Shown: in pieces, positions 36,436-46,247 of the stretch
Layout: each line of letters begins with the position of its first letter
Position numbering within the stretch: position 1 is the stretch's first letter
Origin: VXNE01 sp963668365
GTDB taxonomy: Bacteria; Pseudomonadota; Gammaproteobacteria; Pseudomonadales; Azotimanducaceae
Assembly: GCA_963668365.1 (NCBI GenBank)
Contig: OY764266.1
Span: 3,844,001-3,908,000 of the forward strand
Direction of reading: 5' to 3'
Length of the DNA: 64,000 nucleotides
Notes under the pieces: generated by a model
What the model saw: the letters and a program-made list of their open reading frames with translations, nothing else
What the model was told of the DNA's origin: nothing
The model's database searches: none
Translations under genes and position numbers: made by a program

Positions 36436-38067
36436 TCAGCGCAGCACGAAACCTTCGTAGCCGTTTTGCGCCACTTCGGCACACTTTTCCGCGTAGGGCG
36501 GGAAGCCGATCAACGGCATGAACACCTGGGGCTTGCCCGGGATGTTCCTGCCGAGGTACCAGGAGTTGCAGGTCGGCATCAGGGTCTGCCCCGCCACCGC
36601 GTTGACGTGGTCCACCCAGGCATCCTGCGCTTCCGACGTCGCCTCGATGGTCGCGAGCCTTTCGCGCCGCAGGTATTCAAGGCAGTCGCCGATCCAGTCC
36701 ACATGCTGCTCGATGGAGACCATCATGTTGGTCAGCACCGACGGGCTGCCGGGGCCGGTGATCATGAACAGGTTCGGGAAACCGGCCGTGGCGAGGCCCA
36801 GGTAGGTAAGCGGTCCGGCGGACCACGCATCAAGCAGGGTCCGGCCACCGCGGCCCGAGATGTCCACGCCGAGCACCGCGCCGGTCATGGCGTCGAAACC
36901 CGTCGCGAAGACGATGCAGTCGAGCGCGATCTCGCGGGAGCCTTCCTGCTCCCCGGTTTGGGAATTCAACACCTTGACCAGGACACCCTCGGGCGTGATG
37001 CGCTCGATGGGATGGGTCCTGGCGACCAGCAGTTCGACGTTCGCCCGGTTGTAGGTCTCGAAGTAGCGCGTGTCCAGGCAGATCCGCTTGCAACCGATGA
37101 CGTTGTCCGGACACAGGCGTTCCGCGACCTCCGGATCCTTGACCGTGTCGCGAATCCGCGCCCGCACGAAATCCGCCGCGGTCTCGTTGGCGTCGCGGCT
37201 GAGCAACAGATCGTTGTAGGCGCCGAGGAAGCCCAGGCCACCCCGCTCCCAGCGTTCGGTGAATCTGGCCTCCCGCGCGGCGGGATCGTCCGCCAGCGCG
37301 GGAGCGCCGCTGCGGGTTAACCCCTTCGATCCGAAGGCGGCGGGCATCAGCCGGTTGAGCGCCCGGAAATCCGGATACTCGGACTTGATTTCGCGCACGT
37401 AGTCCGAATCGAGAGGTCCGTTGCGCGCCGGTATCGAGTAGTTCGCCGTACGCTGGAAGACGGTGAGATGTTCCGCCCCGGCCGCAATGATCGGGATCGC
37501 CTGAATGGCCGAGGATCCCGTCCCGATGATCCCCACACGCTTTCCGCCAAAGTCGACGCGATCATGGGGCCAGCGGCCGGTGTGGTAGGTCTCGCCGAGG
37601 AAACTGGTCCGGCCTTCGAATTCAGGCAGGTTCGCGGAGGACAAACAGCCCGTTGCCATGATCAGGGCCGTCGCCGCCACGGTCTCGCCGCCGTCCGTGT
37701 CGATCCGCCATCGGCACGCTTCTTCGTCGAATGCCGCCTTCTCGACGCGCGTGTGGAAGGTGATGTCGCGCTTCAGATCGAACCGGTCGGCGACGTGTTC
37801 GGCGTAGCGCAGGATCTCCGGCTGGCCGGCGAAGCGTTCGGTCCACTCCCACTCCTGCTGCAATGCATCGGAGAAGCTGTAGGAATACTCCATGCTTTCG
37901 ATATCGCAGCGGGCGCCCGGATAGCGATTCCAGTACCAGGTGCCGCCGACGCCGGATCCCGCCTCGAACACGCGCGCGCTGAAGCCGGCCTGGCGCAGCC
38001 GATGCAGCATGTAGAGGCCCGAGAATCCCGCGCCCACCACCACCGCGTCGTAGCGTGTACTCGCCAT
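36436..38067 (-). CDS. Flavin-binding monooxygenase, Baeyer-Villiger type
   Basis: 543 residues. The first Rossmann motif G-A-G-F-S-G is at 12-17 and the second (G-T-G-S-S-A) near 185. Between them the BVMO fingerprint F-L-G-E-T-Y-H-T-G-R-W is near 155. Also A-T-G at the end of the FAD domain. The enzyme would use FAD, NADPH and O2 to insert oxygen next to a carbonyl; substrate unknown. The ATG at 38067 is chosen over a much longer open frame that runs antisense through the TPP gene. Divergent from the TPP enzyme across 243 bases. Confidence 0.88.
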   Translation of the reverse strand: MASTRYDAVVVGAGFSGLYMLHRLRQAGFSARVFEAGSGVGGTWYWNRYPGARCDIESMEYSYSFSDALQQEWEWTERFAGQPEILRYAEHVADRFDLKRDITFHTRVEKAAFDEEACRWRIDTDGGETVAATALIMATGCLSSANLPEFEGRTSFLGETYHTGRWPHDRVDFGGKRVGIIGTGSSAIQAIPIIAAGAEHLTVFQRTANYSIPARNGPLDSDYVREIKSEYPDFRALNRLMPAAFGSKGLTRSGAPALADDPAAREARFTERWERGGLGFLGAYNDLLLSRDANETAADFVRARIRDTVKDPEVAERLCPDNVIGCKRICLDTRYFETYNRANVELLVARTHPIERITPEGVLVKVLNSQTGEQEGSREIALDCIVFATGFDAMTGAVLGVDISGRGGRTLLDAWSAGPLTYLGLATAGFPNLFMITGPGSPSVLTNMMVSIEQHVDWIGDCLEYLRRERLATIEATSEAQDAWVDHVNAVAGQTLMPTCNSWYLGRNIPGKPQVFMPLIGFPPYAEKCAEVAQNGYEGFVLR

Positions 38068-38310
38068 GTCGGGCACCGCCCTCCCCATGCATCGAGGCAC
38101 CGATTCTATACGGGTGCCGCCATGGGAACGCTCCTGGCACTCCCCTGAGCGAAACTGCGCGGCGTGCCGTATCAGACCCAGATCAAGACGCTGATGCGCG
38201 GGTGGCTGGATCAGGAGGTGGAAACGCCCCGCAATTGGAAATCGAGCGCGTAGCGCCAGGTCGCACCATGCTAACCTTGCGGCCCTTCCATGAAATGACC
38301 GGGGAGGAGA

Positions 38311-39969
38311 ATGAACGGTATCGATTTGATCGCGCGCTGCCTGAAGGCGGAGGGCGTGTCGTGGATGGCTTGCTTTCCGGCAAATCCGCTCATCGAGGCG
38401 GTCGCCAAGGTCGGCATCCGGCCCATCGTGTTCCGGCAGGAACGGGGCGGCATCAATGCCGCCGACGGTTTCAGTCGACAGTCCTCGGGCAACCGCGTTG
38501 GCGTGTTCGCGTCGCAAGGCGGGCCTGGTGTCGAAAACTCCTACGGCGGTATTGCCCAGGCGTGGGGCGAGGGGGTTCCCCTGGTCTTTTTTCCCGGCAG
38601 CGCGGACTTGAGCGGCTATGACATCGCGCCGAATTTCTCCGCTACCAGGGCCTACCAGCAAGTCACCAAGCTTGCCCTCTCGATCGACAGGATCGAATTG
38701 ACCACGCGGCAGGTCCGCCGCGCCTTCCACGCGGCAAGGAATGGCCGGCCCGGGCCGGCGCTGGTGGAGTTGCACCGCGACGTGCTGAGTCAGCAGGTAC
38801 CCGAAAACGCCGTCGACTACCAGCCTTCGAAGACCATGAAGTCCGCGCCCAACCGGTCGGATGTCAGGGACGCGGTGAAGGCGCTGCTCGACGCCCGCAA
38901 TCCCGTCATCTGGGCCGGACAGGGCGTCCTTTACGCCGAGGCCGCAGAAGAACTGCGCACGCTCGCGGAACTGACGCAGATTCCGGTCATCACCACGATG
39001 CAGGGCAAGAGCGCGTTCCCCGACGACCATCCGCTCGCGCTCGGTTCGGCGAACCGGACCGCGCCGAAAGGCGTATTCAAGTGGCTGGGGGCGTCCGACG
39101 CGATACTCTGCATAGGCTCCGGCCTGACGCGCACGAACTTCGGCATCGACATCCCGCCGGGCAAGTTCATGATCCACTCCAACGTCAACGTCGAGGACAT
39201 CAACAAGGACTACGGCACCGATATCGGGTTGGTGGGCGATGCCAGACTCACACTCGAACTGATGATCGACGAGGTGAAGGCCGCCGTGGGTGACAACGGG
39301 CGCGAAACGGATACCGCATTGGCCGCCGACATCGCCGCCACGAAGGCCGAGTGGCTGGCCGAATGGGCGCCGCTCCTCAATTCCGACGAAACGCCGATCA
39401 ACCCCTACCGGGTCGTCAACGAGATCAACAGGGCCGTCGATCACGCCAACAGCGTGGTGACCCACGATGCCGGCAATCCGCGCGATCAGATCATGCCGTT
39501 CTACAAGGCAACGGTGCCGCACGGGTACATCGGCTGGGGCAAGACCACGCATCTCGGCTACGGCATTCCCCTTGCCATGGGCTCAAAGATGGCCAACCCG
39601 GACAAGTTCTGCATGAACTTCATGGGTGACCTGGCATTCGGCCACACCGGCACCGAGATCGAGACCGCCGTGCGGGCGGAGGTGCCGATCACCAGCATCG
39701 TCATCAACAACCGCACCATGGGCGGATACGACAAGAACATGCCGACCGCCATGGAGCGCTACGGCGCCGGCAACCAGGGCGGGGACTACGCCGGCGTCGC
39801 CCGCGCGCTGGGTGCCAGGGCCATCAACGTCGACGAGGTCGCGGGAATCGCCCCGGCGATCAAGGAAGCGCAGATCGCCAACAAGGAAGGCGAGGTCTGC
39901 GTCATCGAGGTCGCCACGCGCCAGGACACGCGGTTTTCGAAATACGAGGACCTGCTGAACGGAAGCTAA
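38311..39969 (+). CDS. Thiamine pyrophosphate-dependent enzyme, acetolactate synthase-like
   Basis: 552 residues with the three-domain layout of ALS/decarboxylase TPP enzymes. The catalytic Glu is in R-Q-E-R-G-G at residue 44, the central domain contains V-I-W-A-G-Q-G, and the TPP motif is G-D-L-A-F-G near 440 with the N-N of V-I-N-N-R-T near 467. An AGGAGA precedes the ATG. It lacks an obvious FAD-site fingerprint, so carboligase versus 2-oxoacid decarboxylase is undecided. Confidence 0.85.
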   Translation: MNGIDLIARCLKAEGVSWMACFPANPLIEAVAKVGIRPIVFRQERGGINAADGFSRQSSGNRVGVFASQGGPGVENSYGGIAQAWGEGVPLVFFPGSADLSGYDIAPNFSATRAYQQVTKLALSIDRIELTTRQVRRAFHAARNGRPGPALVELHRDVLSQQVPENAVDYQPSKTMKSAPNRSDVRDAVKALLDARNPVIWAGQGVLYAEAAEELRTLAELTQIPVITTMQGKSAFPDDHPLALGSANRTAPKGVFKWLGASDAILCIGSGLTRTNFGIDIPPGKFMIHSNVNVEDINKDYGTDIGLVGDARLTLELMIDEVKAAVGDNGRETDTALAADIAATKAEWLAEWAPLLNSDETPINPYRVVNEINRAVDHANSVVTHDAGNPRDQIMPFYKATVPHGYIGWGKTTHLGYGIPLAMGSKMANPDKFCMNFMGDLAFGHTGTEIETAVRAEVPITSIVINNRTMGGYDKNMPTAMERYGAGNQGGDYAGVARALGARAINVDEVAGIAPAIKEAQIANKEGEVCVIEVATRQDTRFSKYEDLLNGS

Positions 39970-40024
39970 AAGACTGCGCCGTAGAACGGCACGTAGTGCC
40001 GATCGGGGCCCGGGGGGACAACAT

Positions 40025-40936
40025 TTGCCCCAGGTGGATTTCGGCATCGGTTTGCGGCGGATCGACGACATCGCCGCGAGCGCCCGGGAGGCGGAACGCC
40101 TCGGCTACCAGTTCGTGTCCACCGGTGAGCACGTCTTCTTCCACGGGCCCGTCAACAACGGCCTGATCGCGCTTGCCGCAGCCGCTGGGGCGACATCCTC
40201 GATCAGGCTCATGAGCGCGATCACCCTGGTGCCGCTGTATCCGCCCCCGCTGCTCGCCAAGATGGTCGCCACCCTCGATGTCGTCTCCGACGGGCGCTTC
40301 CATCTCGGCGTCGGCGTGGGGGGCGAGTTCGCGAAGGAATTCGACGCCTGCGGCGTGCCCGTACGCGAGCGCGGTGCCCGCACAAACGAATCCCTCGCGA
40401 TCATGAAACGCTTGTGGACCGAGGACGAAGTCAGCGTCGAGGGGCGCTTTACACAGCTTTCCGGCGTAACGCTTGCGCCGAAATCCGTGCAGCGACCCCA
40501 CCCGCCAGTCTGGATCTCGGGGCGCAGCGAAGCTGCGATGCGCCGCTGCGCGCGGCATGGCAACGGCTGGCTGCCCTACATGTACACGCCGGAACGCCTG
40601 GCGGACAGCCTCCGGACCATCGCCGGGTTTGCCGATGTCACGGGCCGCGAAGACGCCATCGTCCCCGGACTCCACATCTTTTTCGCCGTGCACGAAGACC
40701 GCCGAATCGCCGTCGAAATGGCCGTGCAGCGTCTATCGCGACAATACAACCAGGACTTCACAAGGCTGGTTGGCAGGTACGCTCTCGCGGGCAATCCCGA
40801 AGACTGCGTCGCCAGGCTGCGCGAATACATCGATGCGGGCGCCCGCACCATCATGCTGAACTCGGCGTGCCCCTCGGAATACATCATCGACAACGAGCGC
40901 CTGCTTGCCGAATCGGTTCTGCCGGCGCTCTCCTGA
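40025..40936 (+). CDS. LLM-class flavin-dependent oxidoreductase
   Basis: 303 residues, bacterial-luciferase-like TIM barrel: G-E-H-V-F near residue 37, L-D-V-V-S-D-G-R-F-H-L-G-V-G-V near 81-95, and W-I-S-G-R-S-E near 160. Likely reduced FMN or F420 dependent. The start is TTG at 40025; no nearby ATG preserves the N-terminal V-D-F-G-I strand. Its last 36 codons lie in direct repeat 3 and recur as a fragment at 48609. Convergent with the Prs-type fragment. Confidence 0.85.
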   Translation: MPQVDFGIGLRRIDDIAASAREAERLGYQFVSTGEHVFFHGPVNNGLIALAAAAGATSSIRLMSAITLVPLYPPPLLAKMVATLDVVSDGRFHLGVGVGGEFAKEFDACGVPVRERGARTNESLAIMKRLWTEDEVSVEGRFTQLSGVTLAPKSVQRPHPPVWISGRSEAAMRRCARHGNGWLPYMYTPERLADSLRTIAGFADVTGREDAIVPGLHIFFAVHEDRRIAVEMAVQRLSRQYNQDFTRLVGRYALAGNPEDCVARLREYIDAGARTIMLNSACPSEYIIDNERLLAESVLPALS

Positions 40937-41258
40937 CCTTCGAAACGGGCGAAACCTAGCCGGTGCGCAAGCTGGCAAGCTGGTCGTTCGACCAGATCTT
41001 GCCCCTGAACCGGGGATTCTTCGAGGACATGTCGATCTGGTAGAAGTTCTCGCTCGGCTCGTCGGCAACGCCGGTGATCTCGCAGAGCTTGCGCGCGAGC
41101 CATTTCTCGATCTTCAGCACGACCATTTTCCTGCGCAGGCGCCCCTGTTCGTCCCGATTGCGCACCGCGGGCAGCGTGTTGAGCGCCAGGATCTCGTCGA
41201 TCGCGCTGTCCGCCATCTTCTGGCGGCCCTCGTCGCTGGCGTAGAAGTGGGTGACCGC
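40829..41258. repeat. Direct repeat 3, left copy (end of LLM gene and end of prs-like gene)
   Basis: 430 bp matching 48609-49038 at a constant offset of 7,780 bp, about 95% identical by eye, no indel. It contains the 3' ends of two convergent genes. In this copy the LLM gene is complete and the prs-like gene is truncated. Confidence 0.93.
40956..41258 (-). pseudogene. Truncated prs-like gene (C-terminal 100 codons)
   Basis: The minus-strand frame is nearly the same as the C-terminus of the intact gene at 48736-49950 (V-T-H-F-Y-A-S-D-E-G-R to the stop). Homology ends at 41258, where insert 3 begins, so the PRPP loop and N-terminal domain are lost. Confidence 0.9.
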
Positions 41259-41330
41259 CGGCAGGAAGGCATTGACCTTGCGCGACGTTCCGGTACAGTC
41301 CGAACCCTTGCCTCTAGAGGGAAAACACAC

Positions 41331-44270
41331 ATGAAACAATCGATAGCAATGGTGTCATTGGGGTTGGCACTGACCCTTACGGGATTCCCAGCTGCTTATT
41401 CGGCCGATGAAGCCGATGAAAGCGAAGTTATCGAAGAAATCATCGTCACCGGCGAACGAGGCGACATAAGGTCGATCGACCGGGCGATGACCGTCACCGG
41501 CTTCAACGCGAATATGATCCAGCAACTGGGTATCCAGAACACCAACGATTTGGAGGTTCTCGTACCCGGCATGCAGATCGGCAACCGTAGCCAGGGCGGT
41601 GGCAAGCAGGAGGACGGCCACATAATTATGCGCGGCCTCGCTAATGACCGCGCTGTCAACTTTTTCCAGGACGTAGGGGTGGCGGTTTATATCGACGGTG
41701 TCTATAGCGACCAGTCCTACGGTCTTGACCAGGGCGCCATGTTCGACGTTGAACGCGTCGAGGTAATGCGCGGCCCCCAGGGCACGACGGGCGGGAAAGC
41801 CGCTATCAGCGGGGCCATCAGTTTCGTGACCAAAAAACCGACCGAAGAGTGGGACATGAAAGCGTCGGCAGAGTTTACCGATCAGGCAACCCAACAGGCC
41901 TTGGTTGCCTTTGGCGGTCCCATTGGAGACAGTAACTTCTCCTATCGCCTGGGCCTGAGCCGAATGACTGGCGACGGGCTGATCGAGAACGTTGGCAGCG
42001 GCCCTGACGCAGGTATACCGGATCAACTGATCTATTCGCCACAGTTGCGCTTTACCAATGATCGCTGAGACATCACCGCGCGTTACTCGAAACTGACAGA
42101 CCAGGGTACACCGCGAATCTCGCTGATTATCGGCGCGCGCAACTCCGAGGAACAATTTCTGCTGGACAACTTCGGTGAACCCCGTTGTGAATTCGACCCC
42201 GAAACCCAGGCAACAACCCGGACTTGCATCACGGACGAAAACGGCAATCCCATCTATTTGATCAATCCGTTCTTCGGCCTGGGGCAGAACCCGGCCGTCG
42301 TAGACTGCCCGGGATTCAACCTGGATGGCACCCGCGATCCGGGTGCGCCGGTGGTCTGTGATGGGAACGATCTGAGACTTGCGATTGAAAACAATGCCCC
42401 GTTTTTTCAGGACAACTCGCAGGAATCGATGACCCTGGAGGCGCACTACACCCTCAATGACAGCCATGAACTGATCTACAAATTCGGCAATCGGGACACC
42501 CGGCAGAATAACTCATCAGACGCCGATCAAACCAACAGACAAGGAGGCGGCGTCTGCTCCGCCATTCACCCTCGTGTACTGAGCGGTGAACTGGTAGCGG
42601 GTCAGACCCACCCGCGATGTGCGTTGGATGGCAGGGGTAACGGCGCCTACTCGGACTTTATGGCCGCCTGGCATTTCACTTCGGATCAGGATAGTCACGA
42701 ATTGTCTCTGGTCTCCGATAACGCTGGCCCGTTCAACTACACCTTTGGCTATACTTTTATCGACGGTGAAGAGCCCTTTGTATTTTCGAACTCATTCAAC
42801 GGCGTGGAAACCGGCAACAACAACAATAATATCCCGGTGTTCTATCAGGACAACTCCGCTTTGTGCGAAGCCAACCTGGAAGCTCGCCACGGCACAAATC
42901 TGTGGAAACATGCCAGAACTCCGGGCAGCCCGGCCAATCAAGCAGCCGGTTTTGTCCAGGGTTGTCACGGCTCTGCTCCAGCAGACTACTGGAGCGACGT
43001 GACCAACGCCGGTAGCCATGTTGCTGGTGGTGACGCCTACCAGTTTTTCTATGGGAATGTCGAGTACACCTCCCAGGCTATCTACGGCAACGCCGAATAT
43101 GTGCTGAACAACGAGTGGAAGGTGTTTGGCGGTGTCCGCTACAACGATGACCACAAGGAGCACAACCAGAATGATTTCAGCGGTATCAGCCCGGTAAGGG
43201 ATGCAAACGGTGAGATCATCTATTTTGAGACGTTTGCCATTCTGAGAAGCAAGCAGTATGCCTACCGTTGTTGTCTTCAAGGCGGCGTCACGGATCCCAG
43301 CACAGGTGAGGTCGTACCCCCAGACCGGACCTTCCAGGATTCCAAGCGCAGAACCTGGAAGGAAACGACTTGGAATGTCGGCTTCGAATACACACCATCA
43401 AATGAACGGATGTGGTACGCACGGATCTCCAAGGGCTATCGTCCTGGCGGTTTCCGGGGTTTCGCCCAGGGGCTTAGTGAAGCCTGGGAGGCCGAAGAAA
43501 TGATCAACTACGAAGGCGGCCTTAAGGGACTGCTTGTCGATGGCACCGTGCAACTGGAGATTGCTGCTTACCACCAGGATTTCAGCGCTCACTGGACGCA
43601 GCATGGACGCCTTCGTAGACCGGAGGAGTATGGAGTACCTCCCAATCCTGACAGACTGTGGATCGGTGAGACGATTGTTCTTGAAGGTACTACGATCTCC
43701 GGCATAGAACTTCAGGGCGCATGGCAGATTAACGATCGCCTGAACTTGCGCGGCTTCTACGAGCTAATCAACTCCAAGCACGGCCCTTACTCGTCATTCT
43801 ATTGTTGTAACCCCGAGGGATCGCTGCCAGAGGCGTCGACCATCACAGTCACAGACGATGAAGGGAACGAGCTAGCACTCAATAATACCGGAGTCAGGGA
43901 CTTTACCGGCAATCAGTTGAGGAATTCACCGAAGCACAAGTTCTCGGCAACACTGATCTACGACCTGCCCATATCCGCCAAATGGGGAAGCCTGGATGTT
44001 CTGACCACCATGAGCTGGCGCGACAAGATGTATATGGATGAGGCCGAGCTGGATATCTACAGCGTACCGGATTACACCCGCTGGGATCTCCGCGCCAACT
44101 GGATTTCACCGTCAGGGACCTATTCGATTGCCGGCTGGGTCACCAATCTGCTTGATCAGGTCGCGGTACAAAGTTATGTGCAGCGGGAAGGTAACGGCGT
44201 TACTGCACCTGTTACCGGCACGGTAACCGATGAGCGACGAATCGGCATCACATTTAACTATCAGCTGTAA
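41331..44270 (+). pseudogene. TonB-dependent outer-membrane receptor interrupted by in-frame TGA
   Basis: Signal peptide (residues ~1-25, ending A-Y-S-A-D), TonB-box-like E-I-I-V-T-G-E-R near 37, a plug domain (V-E-V-M-R-G-P-Q-G near 144), then a beta-barrel to the C-terminal R-R-I-G-I-T-F-N-Y-Q-L. The frame is continuous for 979 codons except for a TGA at 42066-42068 (codon 246), in N-D-R-stop-D-I-T-A-R-Y, where a Trp (TGG) would fit. Either a single nonsense mutation, a read error or readthrough. Such receptors import siderophores, cobalamin or glycans; the ligand is unknown. Confidence 0.85.
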
Positions 44271-44273
44271 GTG

Positions 44274-44767
44274 CTCAGGGCCCTCTAAAGCGGAATTATA
44301 TACTTGGCTACGCAAACCTCCCCCGAATATCTCAATCGGCGAGTTCGAGGTAGTGGGATTCGGTGTCGAGGCGCAAGCGCGTTCAGACATCGTTGAAGAC
44401 GCATGTTACGCCCTGATTGCGGGCGGTGCCGCCTTACAGCAAGCCGGCGAGATGGGAATGAGGTGAAACGAATTGATTCGCCAGGTCCTCTATGCCCAGG
44501 CGTTCAAGAAAACGCTGGCGACCTGAATTTCGCCGTCCTTGACATCCTCTCGCCGATCCCGGTAGGTTGGCGACTTCGAATCTAGCTGAGGAAAGCCCGT
44601 CCATCGGGCCATCCGCCGAACGCAACAGCCTTAGTTCGATGGGGGAGTAGCTGCCCCGCGCCAGGCGAATCGGCGGAAAACCCAACCACGTTTTTCGCGG
44701 CTGGATTCGCAAACGGCCCGACGCCAATTCGCGCGTCGGGAAGCCAACGACTTCAGTGGGGTATCTC
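44274..44767. other. Intergenic region with no confident gene
   Basis: About 490 bases after the receptor. A plus-strand frame to 44466 overlaps the receptor end and gives a short acidic peptide (I-G-E-F-E-V-V-G-F-G-V-E-A) of no recognised family. A minus-strand frame is also open. Composition changes back to high GC within this stretch, so a junction may lie here. Confidence 0.4.
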
Positions 44768-45112
44768 ATGCAAAAGGCGGGAGGAATCATCGCTCTCGTG
44801 GCGGGCATCTTCGGAGTGCTCGCCGCTCTATTCACACTATCCTGGGGCGGACTCTCCGGCGCTCTCGGCGGGGGCGAGGATGCGCAGACGATCATCGGAC
44901 TCGGATGGGGAGGGGTGGTTTTCTCCTTCGCCGTCATCGTGTTCGGCGCGGTCTCCATCGGGGCCAGGGGGAAAGCCCCCGGCATCCTTTTGATGGCTTG
45001 CGCCGCGGGCGGCGCTTTTTTCGGCGGCGGCATCGTCGCGATCTTCATGGTGCTGGCGTTGCTCGGCGGCATCGTCGCCACGGTCGGCGCATCCAAGCAA
45101 GTGGCGGCATGA
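44768..45112 (+). CDS. Small four-helix membrane protein
   Basis: 114 residues, mostly hydrophobic: helices at about 5-27, 42-62, 68-88 and 90-108, with Gly/Ala-rich packing (L-L-G-G-I-V-A-T-V-G). Resembles DUF4064-type small membrane proteins only in general character. Overlaps the next frame by four bases (ATGA), suggesting co-translation. Confidence 0.55.
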   Translation: MQKAGGIIALVAGIFGVLAALFTLSWGGLSGALGGGEDAQTIIGLGWGGVVFSFAVIVFGAVSIGARGKAPGILLMACAAGGAFFGGGIVAIFMVLALLGGIVATVGASKQVAA

Positions 45113-45852
45113 AAACGCCGGGGAAGGTGATAGTCGGGATCGCGGGCCTGCGTGTGCTGATAGCAATCGCGGCACTGGTCGACGACGGCGGATCGGAAGG
45201 ACGGGCGCAATCCGCCGCCGCGCCGACAGTCGAAGCGGAAGGAGGTTCGCGGACGCTCCGCGCGGATCCGGTCTAGCCGAGAGCCAGAACCTTCAAGCCG
45301 GACAGATGGAATCCGGACGACGACAACGACGGAGAGAAACTGGCCAAAGAAGGAAAGATAGGCGATTGGCACGGGTTCACCGTGGTCGCCACCTTCGATG
45401 AAAGCCCCTCGCGATGGTTCGCGACGACGCGCACGGGGAGGTACGGGGAAGTCCGCTACTCGTGCGACAAGGGAAGCATCCCCGTCTTCCTGGCGTTCGG
45501 AGAGCACTTCATGCCGACGATGCGAACCTTGGGAAGCGGCTTCGCGAGCGCGGTGGAGGACAACAACGCGATTTCCGTCTCCTACAAGGTGGACGATGGC
45601 GAACTCGTCGAAGCGTCGGGGCTGTATCCCAATCGGATCTCGTCGATATTCGTCCCCAGAAAATCAATCGCGGGAATGGCGCGGATGTTCTCCGAAGGGA
45701 AGGAAGCGAGGATTCGCACGAGGCATGCCGAAGAGCAGCATACCTTCATCGTCTCGCTGGATGGATTCGCCGAAACGTCCCGATGGGTCGACGACAAATG
45801 CGGGTTCGCGCCCTTGGGCGTCGAAGGCGGACAACAAGGAGGTTCCGAATGA
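45109..45852 (+). pseudogene. Signal-anchored periplasmic protein interrupted by an in-frame TAG
   Basis: The frame starts with a hydrophobic anchor (V-I-V-G-I-A-G-L-R-V-L-I-A-I-A-A-L). After a TAG at 45274-45276 (codon 56) it continues in the same frame for ~190 codons, with a plausible beta-rich domain (W-H-G-F-T-V-V-A-T-F; S-V-S-Y-K-V-D-D-G; R-W-V-D-D-K-C-G-F). Because the upstream piece looks like its membrane anchor and the downstream piece has no good start of its own, one gene broken by a nonsense codon is likelier than two genes. Unknown family. Confidence 0.5.
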
Positions 45853-46247
45853 GTTTTCTCAGCGCGAGAAGCGGACGACAATCGCTTGCCGTCGAAATTC
45901 CCGAAAAGGTCGATGGGGAGGAGATAGAGGTTGAATTCTCCGTCACGTGGGATCAGGCCGATTTTCCAGAGGATGCTGGCCCTCTGGTATACCCGCCTCC
46001 CGACGAAGACGATGAAGGTTGGTATCGAATCAACCTGACCCCATTTACTGATCAACAACAATGCGGGCCGCTTTATCTTCATCGAACCACCAGCCATCCG
46101 GGAAAGGTGCATCGTACATCTCATCTGGCAATTCCGGACGACCGAACTTGTCCCAATAGACAATACGCGTGTCCTCCCGGGCATCTAAAGGGATCTGATA
46201 ATAGTTCCACAGCAGCACACGATCGAGTGATCGCAAAGCCGCCATGA
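45849..46247 (+). CDS. Small protein of unknown function, probably truncated
   Basis: Begins with ATGA overlap to the preceding frame. The first ~65 residues are acidic and protein-like (V-E-I-P-E-K-V-D-G-E-E-I-E-V; P-P-P-D-E-D-D-E). From about 46045 the frame runs antisense through the end of the substrate-binding-protein gene and reads Arg/His/Pro-rich, so the genuine C-terminus is probably lost at a junction near 46040. Confidence 0.35.
   Translation: MSFLSARSGRQSLAVEIPEKVDGEEIEVEFSVTWDQADFPEDAGPLVYPPPDEDDEGWYRINLTPFTDQQQCGPLYLHRTTSHPGKVHRTSHLAIPDDRTCPNRQYACPPGHLKGSDNSSTAAHDRVIAKPP

Noticed and set aside
38164..38250. Short plus-strand frame reading P-Y-Q-T-Q-I-K-T-L-M-R-G-W-L
   Set aside because: Resembles the C-terminus of BrnA-like antitoxins, but is under 30 codons with no start, partner toxin or promoter; too short to annotate.
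36436..39552. A 1,038-codon minus-strand frame spanning the monooxygenase and beyond
   Set aside because: Only the part to 38067 is the flavin monooxygenase. The upstream part is antisense to the TPP enzyme gene and has no domain character; high-GC third-position bias keeps the antisense frame open.
42066..42068. TGA read as selenocysteine in the TonB receptor
   Set aside because: Context fits Trp, no SECIS-like hairpin was evident, and Sec is not expected in a barrel domain.
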